DNA of 64,000 nucleotides from Stenotrophomonas panacihumi (GTDB lineage Bacteria > Pseudomonadota > Gammaproteobacteria > Xanthomonadales > Xanthomonadaceae). Where the stretch lies: contig NZ_LLXU01000054.1 in the NCBI RefSeq assembly GCF_001431645.1, positions 1 to 64,000 of the forward strand, given 5' to 3'. Every line of letters starts with the position of its first letter. The first letter of the stretch is position 1. Under the pieces are notes generated by a model. The model had not been told where the DNA came from. It saw only the letters and a list, made by a program, of their open reading frames with translations, and made no database searches. Below, piece by piece: positions 32,803 to 43,000 of this stretch. The position numbers and the translations under genes are program-made.

Positions 32803-34854
32803 TTACTTCAGCCCTTCGCCCATCGTGCGCAGCAGCTCGCCCTGGTAGTCGCCGCTGAACTCCCAGAAGAACGCGCCGCCCAGGCCCTGCACCTTCACGT
32901 AGTTCATCTTCTCGGTGACGATGGCCGGGTTGTCGTAGCTCCAGAACGTGTTGCCGTCGTACTTCCAGTGCGCGCGCGCCTGCGAGTCGATGTAGCTGGT
33001 ACCGGCACGGCCGCGCAGGACCTTGTAGTCCTCGTTGCCCGCCTCGTAGGTGCCCGGGGCCGCGCTGCCGTTCTGGTACAGGCCGTTGTTGGCATTCGAC
33101 ACGCCCGTCCAGCCGCGCCCGTAGAAGCCGATGCCGATGTTGAGCTTGGAAGCCGGCACGCCGCGGTCGAGGAACGCCTGGATGGCGTCATTGCTGTTGT
33201 AGTAGCGCTGGTCGCCGGTCGAAGGATCGGCGGTGGAGCTGAACAGCGCGGAGTGGTGGTTGGTCTTGGTATCCCAGGTGCCGTGGAAGTCATAGGTCAT
33301 GACGTTGATGTAATCCACGGACGCCGCGTACAGGTTGGGATCGGTGACGCGCACCTTGTCCACGCCGGCGCCGACCGCCACGGTCAGCAGCAGGCCCGAA
33401 CGCACCGCATCGAGCTGGCGGCGGAACTCGGCCAGCAGCGCGGTGTAGTTCTGGCGTTCCTCGGCGGTGCCGCAGGCCAGGCCGCAGGCGGCCGGGTATT
33501 CCCAGTCGATGTCGATGCCGTCGAACACGCCGGCCGCCGCCGCCGTGCCGCCCGCGCCGTCGGTCACCGGCAGGTTGCCGCGGATGTAGGCGTCGATGCA
33601 CGAGGCCACGAACGCCTGGCGGTTCTCCGGACGGGCAGCGCTGGCGAAGCCGCGCGACCAGGTCCAGCCGCCGAGCGAGATCAGCACCTTCAGCCCCGGG
33701 TGCTTGGCCTTGAGCTTCTTGAGCTGGTTCCAGTTGCCGCGCAGCGGCTGGTCCCAGGTGTCGCCCACGCCGTCCACGCTCTGCCCGGCCGCGAACGACT
33801 TGGTGTAGTCGGCGAACGCATCGCCGCCTTCGCCGGTGGATTCGTTCGAGGGAATCGTCTTGCCGACCTCGCAGAGGTTGTTGCGCACGTTGCCGAAGGC
33901 GTAGTTGATGTGGGTCAGGTAGTTGGCCGCACCGCTGTTCTCGATGTCGCGCACCTGGTAGTTGCGGCCGTAGATGCCCCACTGGGTGAAGTAGCCGATC
34001 ACGCGCTTGTTGCCGCCGCCGCCGGTGGCCACGCTGGTGCGCGCGCTGATCTGCGTGCTGTTGGCCGAGACGTTGCCGGCGTTGTCGCGGGCGCGCACGG
34101 TGTAGGTGTAGGCGGTGTCGGCCCGCAGCGCCGAATCGGTGTAGGAGGTCGTCGTCGGCGAGCCGACCAGCGTGCCGCCGCGATACACGTTGTAGCCGGC
34201 CAGGCCGCTGCCGCCGGTATCGGTGGAAGCGCTCCAGGACAGCGTGATGCTCGCGCTGGTCTGCGAGGTGGAGGCCAGCCCGGTGGGCACGCTCGGTGCG
34301 GTGGTGTCGGTGCTGGTGGCGTTGACGGTGATGCTCACCGCGCTAGACGTGGTGCTGGCGCCGGCGTTGTCGGTGGCCTTGGCGGTGAGCGCATACGTGC
34401 CCGCGGTCGCGCCGCTCCAGGTCACGCTGTAAGGCGCGCTGGTATCGGTGCCCAACGAGGTGCTGCCGCGGAAGAACTCCACGCCGCTGATCGTGCCGTC
34501 GCTGTCGCTCGCGGTGGCGGCAAGCGTGATGGTGGCGCCCGCGCTGTAGGTCGTGCCGGCGGTGGGGGCGGTCAGGGCCACGGTCGGCGGCGTGTTGCCC
34601 CCGGTGGTGCCGCAGGTGCCCAGCTCCTGGTACCAGCCGCAACTGGTGCAGTAGGTCGGGGCCACGTTCCAGATCTGCGTGGTGGTCTGGTAGAGCTTGC
34701 CCTGGTAGGTCAGCTTCGCGCCGGCCTGGTAGATCGTCGCGGCGTTCCATTCGGAAACGCCACTACAGGAAACGGACTGTGCCTGGGCCTGGAAAGCCAG
34801 GGCCAGGCTGGTGCAACCGCACAACAGCCAAGCTAAGGCGTGTTTCACGTTCAC
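32803..34854 (-). CDS. Secreted family 18 chitinase with carbohydrate-binding and Ig/FnIII modules
   Basis: A 683-residue exported enzyme. Order: signal peptide (1-26), a CBM5/12 chitin-binding module (about 30-82, SGVSEWNAATIYQAGAKLTY), an Ig-like module (about 88-180), an FnIII module (about 186-276), then a GH18 barrel. The GH18 signature is DGIDIDWEYP, with catalytic Glu at residue 452; SLGGWTWSRGF and INVMTYDFHGTWD are the other barrel motifs. It degrades chitin outside the cell; the wide substrate groove and exo/endo mode can not be told. Two LacI-type operators lie upstream (34992, 35051), one over a likely -35. Confidence 0.96.
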   Translation of the reverse strand: MNVKHALAWLLCGCTSLALAFQAQAQSVSCSGVSEWNAATIYQAGAKLTYQGKLYQTTTQIWNVAPTYCTSCGWYQELGTCGTTGGNTPPTVALTAPTAGTTYSAGATITLAATASDSDGTISGVEFFRGSTSLGTDTSAPYSVTWSGATAGTYALTAKATDNAGASTTSSAVSITVNATSTDTTAPSVPTGLASTSQTSASITLSWSASTDTGGSGLAGYNVYRGGTLVGSPTTTSYTDSALRADTAYTYTVRARDNAGNVSANSTQISARTSVATGGGGNKRVIGYFTQWGIYGRNYQVRDIENSGAANYLTHINYAFGNVRNNLCEVGKTIPSNESTGEGGDAFADYTKSFAAGQSVDGVGDTWDQPLRGNWNQLKKLKAKHPGLKVLISLGGWTWSRGFASAARPENRQAFVASCIDAYIRGNLPVTDGAGGTAAAAGVFDGIDIDWEYPAACGLACGTAEERQNYTALLAEFRRQLDAVRSGLLLTVAVGAGVDKVRVTDPNLYAASVDYINVMTYDFHGTWDTKTNHHSALFSSTADPSTGDQRYYNSNDAIQAFLDRGVPASKLNIGIGFYGRGWTGVSNANNGLYQNGSAAPGTYEAGNEDYKVLRGRAGTSYIDSQARAHWKYDGNTFWSYDNPAIVTEKMNYVKVQGLGGAFFWEFSGDYQGELLRTMGEGLK

Positions 34855-34991
34855 GATAGATCTCCTGTCCGGTAGATGGATGTCCTTTCCCCGGCGTTGC
34901 GCCGGGCCTTTCCCCCTGTGGCAACGAATTGCGGTGATCGCGAAGCGGGCCTGGCCTGTGAGCGGCCGGCCCGTAGACCTTCAGGTAGTGG

Positions 34992-35064
34992 TGATAACGT
35001 TGTCAACAAAGCGCCATCGTGAAGACGCCGGAAGTGTGACGTCTTTCCGGTGACAACGTTTACA
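34992..35064. promoter_or_regulatory. Pair of LacI-family (NagR-like) operators upstream of chitinase
   Basis: TGATAACGTTGTCA at 34992-35005 and TGACAACGTTTACA at 35051-35064 both match the palindrome TGACAACGTTGTCA with one or two changes. Their centres are 59 bases apart. On the reverse strand TTGACA (35006-35001) lies in the first site as a possible chitinase -35. Spacing and form suggest repression by looping. The regulator gene is not in the window. NagR as binder is from recollection of Xanthomonadales regulons and is inference. Confidence 0.72.
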
Positions 35065-35121
35065 GCGGTGGGGTGCATGCTGCGCCGCCGCAGTCTCCGG
35101 CGGCGCAGGGATGGCCGGCGG

Positions 35122-36120
35122 TCAGTCGCCCAGGGCCTCGAGCAGCGCGGCGTTGAAGCGGGCCGGGTCCTGCACCTGCGGGGAGTGGCCGAGGTCGGCG
35201 AATTCCACCAGCCGCGCGCCGGGAATCGCCGCGGCGGCACGCTTGCCCAGCGCCGGGTAGTTGCCGATGCGCGCGCGCACTTCCGGGGAAGCGGCATCGC
35301 GGCCGATGGCGGTGCGGTCCTTGAGGCCGATGAACAACGTGGTCGGCACGGTGAGCTTCGGCAGTTCGTAGACCACCGGCTGGTTGAACACCATGTCCGA
35401 GGTCAGGGCCTGGCTCCACGCCACGGCCTGCTTGCCGGGGCCGGCATACAGGCCCGCCTGCATGCGCGCCCATTGTTCGTATTCGGGCTTCCAGTCGCCG
35501 CCGTAGTACACCTCGCGCTGGTAGCGCTGGATGCTGGCGAAGTCGGTCTTCAGCTCACCGGCATACCAGGCATCGACGCTGCGCCACGGCACGCCTTCGG
35601 CCTTCCAGTCTTCCAGGCCGATGGGGTCGACCAGCGCCAGCCGTTCCACCGAGGCGGGGAACAGCAGCGCATAGCGGATCGCCAGCATGCCGCCCATCGA
35701 ATGGCCGACCACGCTGGCGCGCTCGATGCCCAACTGCTGCAACAGCGCATGCGTGTTGGCCGCCAGCTGCGCCAGCGAATACTGGTAGCCGGCAGGCTTG
35801 CTGGATTTGCAGAAGCCGACCTGGTCCGGCGCGATCACGCGGTAGCCGGCCTGCGTCAGGGCGGAAATGGTGTCGCGCCAGGTGGCGGCACAGAAGTTCT
35901 TGCCGTGCAGCAGCACCGCGGTGCGCCCGTTGGGCGTGCCGGCGGCGGGCACGTCGAGATACGCCATTTCCAGCTTCTGCTGCTGGGATTCCAGCGCGAA
36001 CGTGTGCACCGGATACGGATACTCGAAGCCTTCCAGCCGCGGGCCGTAGGTGTCGGCGGCCAGCGCGGGCGTGGCGCCCAGCGCGAGCGAAAGCGTAAGC
36101 AGGCGGAAAACAGGGCGCAT
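35122..36120 (-). CDS. Exported alpha/beta hydrolase
   Basis: A 332-residue exported hydrolase with signal peptide (FRLLTLSLALGATPALAAD). The oxyanion region is AVLLHGKNFCAATWRDTI, the nucleophile is Ser in SVVGHSMGGMLAIRYA, the acid lies in FIGLKDRTAIGR and the catalytic His is in EFADLGHSPQVQDP. Esterase or lipase-like; the substrate is not evident. It is upstream of chitinase and points the same way, but the operators lie between them, so they are probably separate units. Confidence 0.88.
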   Translation of the reverse strand: MRPVFRLLTLSLALGATPALAADTYGPRLEGFEYPYPVHTFALESQQQKLEMAYLDVPAAGTPNGRTAVLLHGKNFCAATWRDTISALTQAGYRVIAPDQVGFCKSSKPAGYQYSLAQLAANTHALLQQLGIERASVVGHSMGGMLAIRYALLFPASVERLALVDPIGLEDWKAEGVPWRSVDAWYAGELKTDFASIQRYQREVYYGGDWKPEYEQWARMQAGLYAGPGKQAVAWSQALTSDMVFNQPVVYELPKLTVPTTLFIGLKDRTAIGRDAASPEVRARIGNYPALGKRAAAAIPGARLVEFADLGHSPQVQDPARFNAALLEALGD

Positions 36121-36177
36121 CCGCGACCTCCTTCGTGGGGGAGGTCGCAGGTTACCGCAGCCAGGCGGTGGCGCCGG

Positions 36178-37560
36178 TCAGCACTCGATGACGTTCACCG
36201 CCAGTCCGCCGCGGCTGGTTTCCTTGTACTTGTCCTGCATGTCGCGGCCGGTGTCGCGCATGGTCTTGATGACCTTGTCCAGCGAGACCTTGTGCTTGCC
36301 GTCGCCGCGCATCGCCATGCGCGAGGCGTTGATCGCCTTCACCGCGCCCATCGCGTTGCGTTCGATGCACGGAATCTGCACCAGGCCGCCGATGGGGTCG
36401 CAGGTCAGGCCGAGGTTGTGTTCCATGCCGATCTCGGCGGCATTCTCGATCTGCCCCGGGTTGCCGCCGAGCGCGGCGACCAGGCCACCCGCAGCCATCG
36501 AGCAGGCCACGCCCACTTCGCCCTGGCAGCCGACTTCGGCGCCGGAGATCGAGGCGTTCTCCTTGTAGAGGATGCCGATGGCGGCGGCGGTGAGCAGGAA
36601 GTCGAAGATGCGCTGTTCGTTGCTGCCGGGGCAGAAGCGGTCGAAGTAGTGCAGCACGGCGGGGATGATGCCGGCCGCGCCGTTGGTCGGGGCGGTGACG
36701 ACGCGCCCGCCGGCGGCGTTCTCTTCGTTGACCGCCAGCGCGTAGAGGTTCACCCAGTCCAGCGTGGTGAGCGGGTCGCGCATGTTGGCCTCCGGCTTGG
36801 AGGACAGTTCGCGGTACAGCGTGGGCGCGCGGCGCGAGACGTGCAGGCCGCCGGGGAGGGTGCCTTCCTCGCGGATGCCGCGCTGCATGCAGCTCTGCAT
36901 GGCGTTCCAGAGCTCGCGCAGGCCGTCGCGGATTTCCGCCTCGCTGCGCCAGCTCTTTTCGTTCTCGAACATCAGCTCGGCGATGCTCAGGCCGCTGCGC
37001 GCGCATTGGGCGAGCAGTTCGTCGCCGCTGTTGAACGGGTAGGGCAGCGGGGTTTCGTCGGCGACGATGCGGTCGTCGGCGGCGTCGTCCTGGTTGACGA
37101 CGAAGCCGCCGCCGACGGAGTAGTAATCGCGCGTGGCGATGACTTCGTCGTGGGCATCGTAGGCGGTGAAGCGCATGCCGTTGGTGTGGAACGGCAGCTT
37201 CTGGCGCTTGTTCATCGGCAGGTCGCGCTTCTCTTCGAAGGCGATCTCGTGCTGGCCCATCAGGTTGATGCGCTTGCTGCTGCGGATGCGCTCCAACGTG
37301 GCCGGGATGATGTCCGGGTCGATCAGGTTCGGACGGTGGCCCTCCAGGCCGAGCAGGACGGCCTTGTCGGTACCGTGGCCACGGCCGGTGAGGGCGAGCG
37401 AGCCGAAGACTTCGGCGCGCAGGCGCACGGTGTCCTGGAGGCGGCCGGTATCCAGCAGCCAGCGGTGGACGAAGCGCTCGGCGGCGCGCATCGGGCCCAC
37501 GGTATGGGATGAGCTCGGGCCGATGCCGATCTTGAACAGGTCGAACGTGCTGACAGCCAT
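36178..37560 (-). CDS. sdaA: L-serine ammonia-lyase, single-chain iron-sulfur form
   Basis: A 460-residue enzyme that converts L-serine to pyruvate and ammonia. The N-terminal domain starts with [20 protein letters not shown] and the beta-domain, fused in one chain, has [19 protein letters not shown], then [26 protein letters not shown]. The cysteines in CQGEVG, CDPIGG and CIERN are the [4Fe-4S] ligands. Length fits the 455-residue E. coli enzymes. A -10-like TAGAAT lies at 37594-37589 on the reverse strand. Confidence 0.96.
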   Translation of the reverse strand: MAVSTFDLFKIGIGPSSSHTVGPMRAAERFVHRWLLDTGRLQDTVRLRAEVFGSLALTGRGHGTDKAVLLGLEGHRPNLIDPDIIPATLERIRSSKRINLMGQHEIAFEEKRDLPMNKRQKLPFHTNGMRFTAYDAHDEVIATRDYYSVGGGFVVNQDDAADDRIVADETPLPYPFNSGDELLAQCARSGLSIAELMFENEKSWRSEAEIRDGLRELWNAMQSCMQRGIREEGTLPGGLHVSRRAPTLYRELSSKPEANMRDPLTTLDWVNLYALAVNEENAAGGRVVTAPTNGAAGIIPAVLHYFDRFCPGSNEQRIFDFLLTAAAIGILYKENASISGAEVGCQGEVGVACSMAAGGLVAALGGNPGQIENAAEIGMEHNLGLTCDPIGGLVQIPCIERNAMGAVKAINASRMAMRGDGKHKVSLDKVIKTMRDTGRDMQDKYKETSRGGLAVNVIEC

Positions 37561-37647
37561 GGTGCGGGGACGGCAAGAAAGGTTGAGTATTCTAGTCCGC
37601 GGGCCGGGTCAGGCCTGAACGCAGTGCAGCAATTCGCCGGGGAATGT

Positions 37648-37884
37648 ATGGGGCTGACGTTGTATCAACGCGATGACTGTCATCTGTGCGACATGGCCGT
37701 GACGGTGCTGGCCACCGCGCGGGCCGGGGACTTCACCAGCGTCTTCATCGACGAGGATCCGGGGCTTGAGGCGCGCTACGGGGTGCGGGTGCCGGTGCTG
37801 CGCGACGCTTCGGGGCGGGAGCTGGATTGGCCTTTCGATGCTGTTCGCTTGTTGGCCTGGCTGGCTGACGGGGCCGCTTGTTGA
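37648..37884 (+). CDS. Glutaredoxin-like protein (DUF836 family)
   Basis: A 78-residue thioredoxin-fold protein. The redox motif is CHLC in LYQRDDCHLCDMAVTVL, followed by FIDEDPGLEARYGVRVPVL, which includes the cis-Pro site (RVPVL). The family is small and stand-alone; its partner is unknown. GCCGGGGAATG lies ahead of the ATG at 37648. It diverges from sdaA with 87 bases between. Confidence 0.88.
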   Translation: MGLTLYQRDDCHLCDMAVTVLATARAGDFTSVFIDEDPGLEARYGVRVPVLRDASGRELDWPFDAVRLLAWLADGAAC

Positions 37885-37919
37885 GAAGCTTCGGCTCGCA
37901 TGGGTTCCCTGCACGGCGC

Positions 37920-38019
37920 CCGGGGGCAGGCCCCTTTCGGGACACGCCGTGAATCCATCCATGGAGGCTCGTAGGCGACATCCATGTCGCCTACGGTCCC
38001 GAAAGGGGCCTGCCCCCGG
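37920..38019. repeat. Complete copy of the dispersed long-arm palindrome
   Basis: Perfect 24-bp arms (37920-37943 and 37996-38019) and an inner 20-base hairpin (37973-37992) that differs from the 7928 copy by a paired change: AGGCGACAT/ATGTCGCCT here, CGGCGACAT/ATGTCGCCA there. The centre is otherwise identical to the other copy. Position just after the glutaredoxin-like gene suggests a 3'-end element. Confidence 0.85.
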
Positions 38020-38076
38020 ACGCCCGATGGCTTCCCATGGCGGATCGAAGATCAAGGGCGGCTTTCCGTCTTTCAT

Positions 38077-38114
38077 AAAAAAGGGCGGAGCCGGCGAGGA
38101 TGACGGCTCCGCCC
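38077..38114 (-). terminator. Terminator of the yceI-cytochrome-yceI operon
   Basis: GGGCGGAGCCG (38083-38093) pairs with CGGCTCCGCCC (38104-38114). On the reverse strand it runs into TTTTTT (38082-38077). It lies about 35 bases after the first yceI stop. Confidence 0.9.
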
Positions 38115-38149
38115 GCAAGGGCGCGACGACTGGCACGCCCCGAAGGCGC

Positions 38150-38716
38150 TTACTTGGCTTTCAGGACCACCTTGGTGCTGATCGCCGTTTCGTTCGGAAT
38201 GGTCTTGGTGTCCGCCCAGTCGCCGCCGCCGACGCCGAAGTCCAGGCGCTTGACCGTCGCCTTGCCCGCCAGCACCGGCTGCGCGCCCGGGGTCCAGGTG
38301 AAGGTCAGCGTGACCGGCTTGCTCACGCCACGCAGTTCCAGGGTGCCGTCGGCGGCGTACTGGTTGCCGCCCAGCGAACGGAACTTGGTGGCGCGGTAGT
38401 GCGCGGTGGCGAACTTGGCGACGTTGAAGAAATCCGCGCCCTGCAGCGTGGAGTCGCGGTCCGGGTTGCCGCTCTTGGCGCCCGCCAGCGGAATGGCGAC
38501 GTCCAGCTTGGCGGCGGCCAGGTTGGCCGGGTCGAAGCTCAGCTGCGTGCTGAAGCCGGGGAAGGTGCCGGTGAAGGTCTCGCCGTCGTATTTGCTGGCG
38601 AACACCAGGGTCGAGCCGGGGGCCTGCACGTAGTCGGCGGCCAGCGCCGGGGCGCCGGCCAGCAGGGCGACGAGCGAGGCGGCCACGGCGGCCGGGGAAG
38701 CGAACTTGGAGGACAT
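38150..38716 (-). CDS. YceI-like periplasmic protein (first copy)
   Basis: A 188-residue exported lipocalin-like protein. After a signal peptide (SLVALLAGAPALAA) the YceI domain starts ADYVQAPGSTLVFASKYDG and includes DFFNVAKFATAHYRATKF and GVSKPVTLTFTW. YceI proteins bind isoprenoid quinones in a hydrophobic pocket. AGGAAACCCCCG precedes the ATG at 38716, so the longer frame into the cytochrome gene is rejected. It follows the cytochrome gene by 11 bases in the same operon. Confidence 0.93.
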   Translation of the reverse strand: MSSKFASPAAVAASLVALLAGAPALAADYVQAPGSTLVFASKYDGETFTGTFPGFSTQLSFDPANLAAAKLDVAIPLAGAKSGNPDRDSTLQGADFFNVAKFATAHYRATKFRSLGGNQYAADGTLELRGVSKPVTLTFTWTPGAQPVLAGKATVKRLDFGVGGGDWADTKTIPNETAISTKVVLKAK

Positions 38717-38727
38717 CGGGGGTTTCC

Positions 38728-39294
38728 TCAGGTCTTGGGAGAAAGCCAGCCGCGCGGAAGCATCCGGGCCAGGGTGGCGTCGCGCTGGAACAGGTGGTGG
38801 TAGAACGCGGCGCCGGCATGCGCCAGCACCACGGCGATCAACAGCCAGAAGCCCCACTCGTGGAAGAAGTGGGCGACGGCGCGGATGCCTTCGTCCGGGC
38901 CGCTCAGCTTGGGCACTTCGACCAGGCCGAACCAGCGGAACGGACGCAGGCCGCTGGCCGAGTCATACAGCCAGCCGGACAGCGGCAGGATGAAGATCAG
39001 CGCGTACAGCAGCCAGTGGGTGGCGGTGGCGATCTTCTCCTGCCAGCCCGGCGTGCCCGGCACCGGCTTCGGCGCGCCGGCATACACGCGCCACGCCAGC
39101 CGCGCGACGACCAGCGCCAGTACGGTGAGCCCCAGCGATTTGTGCGCGGTGTACACCCAGAAATATTTCGGGGTCTTCGGCAGTTCGCCCATCGTCAGGC
39201 CCACGATGCCCAGCAGCAGGATCAGCACGGCGATCAGCCAATGCAGGGTCTGGCTCACGCCCCCCCAGCGGTCGGCGGTGTTGCGCAGGGTCAT
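38728..39294 (-). CDS. Cytochrome b561-type di-heme membrane protein
   Basis: A 188-residue protein with four membrane helices. Paired histidines fit axial heme ligation: LHWLIAVLILLL, YTAHKSLGLTVLALVVAR, ATATHWLLYALIFILPLSG and HAGAAFYHHLFQRD. This is the short prokaryotic b561 (CybB-like) form, which exchanges electrons with the quinone pool. The start overlaps the upstream yceI stop by four bases and the next yceI is 11 bases on, giving a yceI-cytb-yceI operon. Confidence 0.94.
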   Translation of the reverse strand: MTLRNTADRWGGVSQTLHWLIAVLILLLGIVGLTMGELPKTPKYFWVYTAHKSLGLTVLALVVARLAWRVYAGAPKPVPGTPGWQEKIATATHWLLYALIFILPLSGWLYDSASGLRPFRWFGLVEVPKLSGPDEGIRAVAHFFHEWGFWLLIAVVLAHAGAAFYHHLFQRDATLARMLPRGWLSPKT

Positions 39295-39962
39295 GGCGTG
39301 GCTTCCTTGGCGGGTGCGGCGGAGGAGGTCGGGGAGTCGGACGCAGGCGCGGATTCGGGTTCGGCATCCTCTTCCGCCTTGCCCTGGCGGATCGCCTCGG
39401 CCTCGATGCGCAGCTGCACTTCATCGCCGATCACCGATTTCCAGGCATCGATGCCGAAGGCCGCGCGGCTGATCGTGGTGGTGGCCGAAAAGCCGGCGGT
39501 GCGGTGGAACGGCGGCAGCGGATGGCGCTTGAGCTGGTTGAGCGTGACGTCCAGCGCAATCTCCTGGCTGACGCCGTGCAGGGTCAGCGTGCCGTATACC
39601 TTGGCGTGCTGCGCGTCGATCGGCTCCACGCGGGTGGAGACGAAATGCGCCTGCGGGAAGCGTTCGCCATCGAGCAGGTTGCGCGCCAGCACCGCCTGGT
39701 TCCACTTGGCATCGCCCAGGTCCAGGCGGGTCAGCGGCACGCTCACGTCCAGCCGCGCGGCTTGCCAGTCTTCCGGGTCGAAACGCAGGCTGCCCTCGCT
39801 GCCGGACACCGTGCCCAGCGCCTTGGAGAACCCGGCGTGGTCGATGGAGAACAGTACCCGGGTATGCACCGGGTCGAGCGCGTACTGCACGGGTGCGGCC
39901 TGGGCCATCGGGATGGCGGCCAGGACCAGGGACAGCAGCAGGAGGCGGGCGCGTGGATTCAT
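39291..39962 (-). CDS. YceI-like periplasmic protein (second copy) with acidic/proline C-terminal tail
   Basis: A 223-residue exported protein: signal peptide (LLLLSLVLAAIPMAQA), then a YceI domain with YALDPVHTRVLFSIDHAGFS, DVSVPLTRLDLGD, ERFPQAHFVSTRVEP and LTLHGVSQEIALDVTLNQ. The last 45 residues are an unusual acidic, Ala/Ser/Pro-rich tail not found in the first copy. It is the first gene of the operon. The ATG at 39962 is preferred over an ATG six codons upstream on signal-peptide length. Confidence 0.93.
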   Translation of the reverse strand: MNPRARLLLLSLVLAAIPMAQAAPVQYALDPVHTRVLFSIDHAGFSKALGTVSGSEGSLRFDPEDWQAARLDVSVPLTRLDLGDAKWNQAVLARNLLDGERFPQAHFVSTRVEPIDAQHAKVYGTLTLHGVSQEIALDVTLNQLKRHPLPPFHRTAGFSATTTISRAAFGIDAWKSVIGDEVQLRIEAEAIRQGKAEEDAEPESAPASDSPTSSAAPAKEATP

Positions 39963-40061
39963 GTCGGCGATTCTAGGCATACCCCGGGTGTCACGCTCGC
40001 GGTTGCGCCCGCAACGATCCGTTGCGAGCATGCGCGGCAGGACGCGAAAGGAACGACAGGG

Positions 40062-43000
40062 ATGACGGGCAAGGGATTGCGCGCCTGGTGCAGGGGCGCG
40101 ATGGCCTGGGCCGGGCTGGGGATGGCCGTGGCCGCGCACGCGGCCGTGCCGGAGCAGCCGCGCTTCGGGTTGGTCGAAGGGGGCGATGGCCTGCCTTCCA
40201 CGGAAATTGCAGGGATCGCGCAGGATCGCGAGGGCTACCTGTGGCTGGCCACCGGTGACGGCCTGGCGCGCTACGACGGCGCCGGTTTCAAGGTCTGGCG
40301 GCACGATCCGCGCGATGCCGCCTCGCTGCCCGGCAATTCGGTGCAGGCGCTCTACATCGATGCGCAGGACCGCATCTGGGTGTCGGCCGAAGGCCGCGGC
40401 GTGAGCATGCTCGATGCCGCGCGCCAGCGCTTTCGCCACTACCGCACCGGCAGCCATCCGCAATTGCGTGACGAGGAAGTCTTCGCGCTGTCCGGTCGCC
40501 GCGACGAGGTGTGGTTTGGCACGCAGGCCGGCCAGCTCTATCGCATCGATGCGGCCGGCGCGCTCGCCCGCGTGGATACCGCCGGGCTGCTGCCGCCAGA
40601 CGCGCACGTGATGGCGATGGCCTCCACGCCCTCCGGCGAACTGTGGGTGGGCACCACCGGCGGGCTGCTGCACTACGACGGCGCGCAGCTGCGCCGCGAG
40701 GCGATGCCCATCGAGGACGGCCTGTTCGCGCTGGCCTGGATCGATGGACGCCTGTGGGCGAGCAGTGCCGCCGGCATTGCGTGGCGCGATGCCGATGGCG
40801 AATGGCACCTGCCGCCCTGGTCGCGACGTTTCGGCACCGAGGCGGGCAACATCGCCTGGGCGATCGCCGCCGCCGGCGACGGCGAATACTGGCTGGGCAG
40901 CGAGCGCGGCCTGTGGCGCACGCATGGCGATGCCGACCCCGTGCCGATGCTCGGCGAGCAGGTGCCGCTGAGCCGGCGGCGCAACGTGATGACGCTGCTG
41001 CGCGGCCAGGACGGCGGGCTGTGGGTGCCGCTGCATGGTCGCGGCCTGGCCTACCTGCGTGCGGACTGGAAGCGCACCGCGGTGCTGCCGTTGCCGGTGG
41101 AACTGGGGGACGGCGTGTATTGCCCGCTGGTGCAGGCGGCCGATGGCGGGCTGTGGCAGGTCGAGCCGGAAGGCCGGTTGTCGCGGCTGGATACGCGCAG
41201 TGGCGAACGCCAGGCGCTGCCGCGCGCGTGGCCGGCGCTGCGCGCGATGCCGGTGACCGCCGGCGTGCAGGACCATCGCGGCCGTTTGTGGCTGGGCAAC
41301 TACCTCACCGGCCTGGCGCGCATCGACCTGGCGAACGGCCAGTACTGGACCTGGCAGGATCCGGCCGATGCCACGCCGCAGTACGGCGCGCCGGGGTGGA
41401 TGGTCGAGGACGCGCACGGCGACATCTGGCTGAGCGTGCTCAATACCGTGCAGCGTCGCGCGGGGGACAGCGGCCGGGTGCTGGCGGCGTTCGAGTTCGG
41501 TCGCGACGCGCAATTGCCCGGTGCGCAGATCGGCCAGCTGGGCAACGGCCCGGACGGGGCGGTGTGGCTGTCGGGCAGTCGCGGGCTGCATGCCTGGGAT
41601 GCGGCGCGGCAACGGTTCGTGCCGGTGCCCGGCCTGCCGGCGCAGGACGTGGAAGCCTTCGCGCTGGCGCCGGATCGAAGCCTGTGGACCTATCGCCTGG
41701 GCGAACTCGTGCAGTGGCGCCAGGACGGCGCGCGCTGGCGCCAGGCCCGGCGCATGGCCGCGGCGGAAGGCGTGCCGGCGACCGAGGCCATGGATCTGCG
41801 CGTGGATGCCCTGGGCCGCATCTGGCTGGCGACGCGGCGCGGCCTGTGGCGTATCGATCCGGCGGCCGCCACGGTGGGCATGTCGGCCGCGCGTGCGTTC
41901 GGCCTGCGCGATGGCCTGAGCAGCCGGGAGTTCATCCGCGGCTGCCTGCGCATGGATCGCGACGGCGTGCTGGCCGGCGCCACCGTGGACGGCAACCTGC
42001 TGCTGGTGGATACGCGCATGCCCGATCCCGCGCCGGTCACGCCGCCGCTGCGCATCGAGGAAATCAGCGTCATGCGCGATGGCCAGCGCACCGCGCTGCC
42101 GGTGCAGGGCACGCTCACGCTGCGCGCCACCGACCGCCAGTTGCGCGTGGCCGCGCGGCTGCTGTCCTTCGGCGACGGGCAGGGCATCCGCTACCGCTGG
42201 CGCATGCAGGGGCTGGACGAGGCGTGGAGCGACCTCGACAGCCAGGCCCTGCGCGAGTTCGCGCTGCTGCCGCCGGGGCAGTACACGCTGCAGATCCAGG
42301 GCGTGGACGCGCAGGGCAATGCGTCAAACGTCCACCACCTGCGCCTGGCGATGCCGCCGCCGTGGTGGCGCAGCCATCTCGGGCTGCTGTTGTTCGGCCT
42401 GCTGGCGCTGCTGGTGGTGTGGGCGATCGCCGCGCTGTACCGGCAGCGCTTGCGCACGCGCCATGCCTGGCAGTTGGCGCAGCACAAGCGCGAAGTGGCC
42501 GAGCAGGCCTCGCTGGCGAAGAGCCACTTCCTGGCCACGCTGGGCCACGAGGTGCGCACGCCGATGACCGGCGTGCTCGGCATGACCGAGCTGCTGCTGC
42601 AGACCCCGCTGGACGCGCGCCAGCACGGCTATGCCAGCGCCATCGACACTGCCGGGCGCCACCTGCTGCGGCTGGTGAACGATGCGCTGGACCTGGCGCG
42701 CATCGAGGCCGGCAAGCTGTCGCTGGAGCGGCGCAACTTTCCGCTGCACGCGCTGCTGGAACAGGCGATGGCGCTGGCGCGGCCGCTGGCCGGCCGCAAG
42801 GGCCTGGCGTTCGCGTGCGAGATCGACCCGGCGCTGCCGCCGGCGCTGCGCGGCGACCCCAGTCGCGTGCGGCAGATCCTGCTCAACCTGCTCAGCAACG
42901 CGATCAAGTTCACGGAACGCGGCACGGTGACGCTGCGCGCGATGCCCGCCACGCCAGGTCGCGGCGTCGTGTTCGAGATCCGCGACACCGGCCCGGGCCT

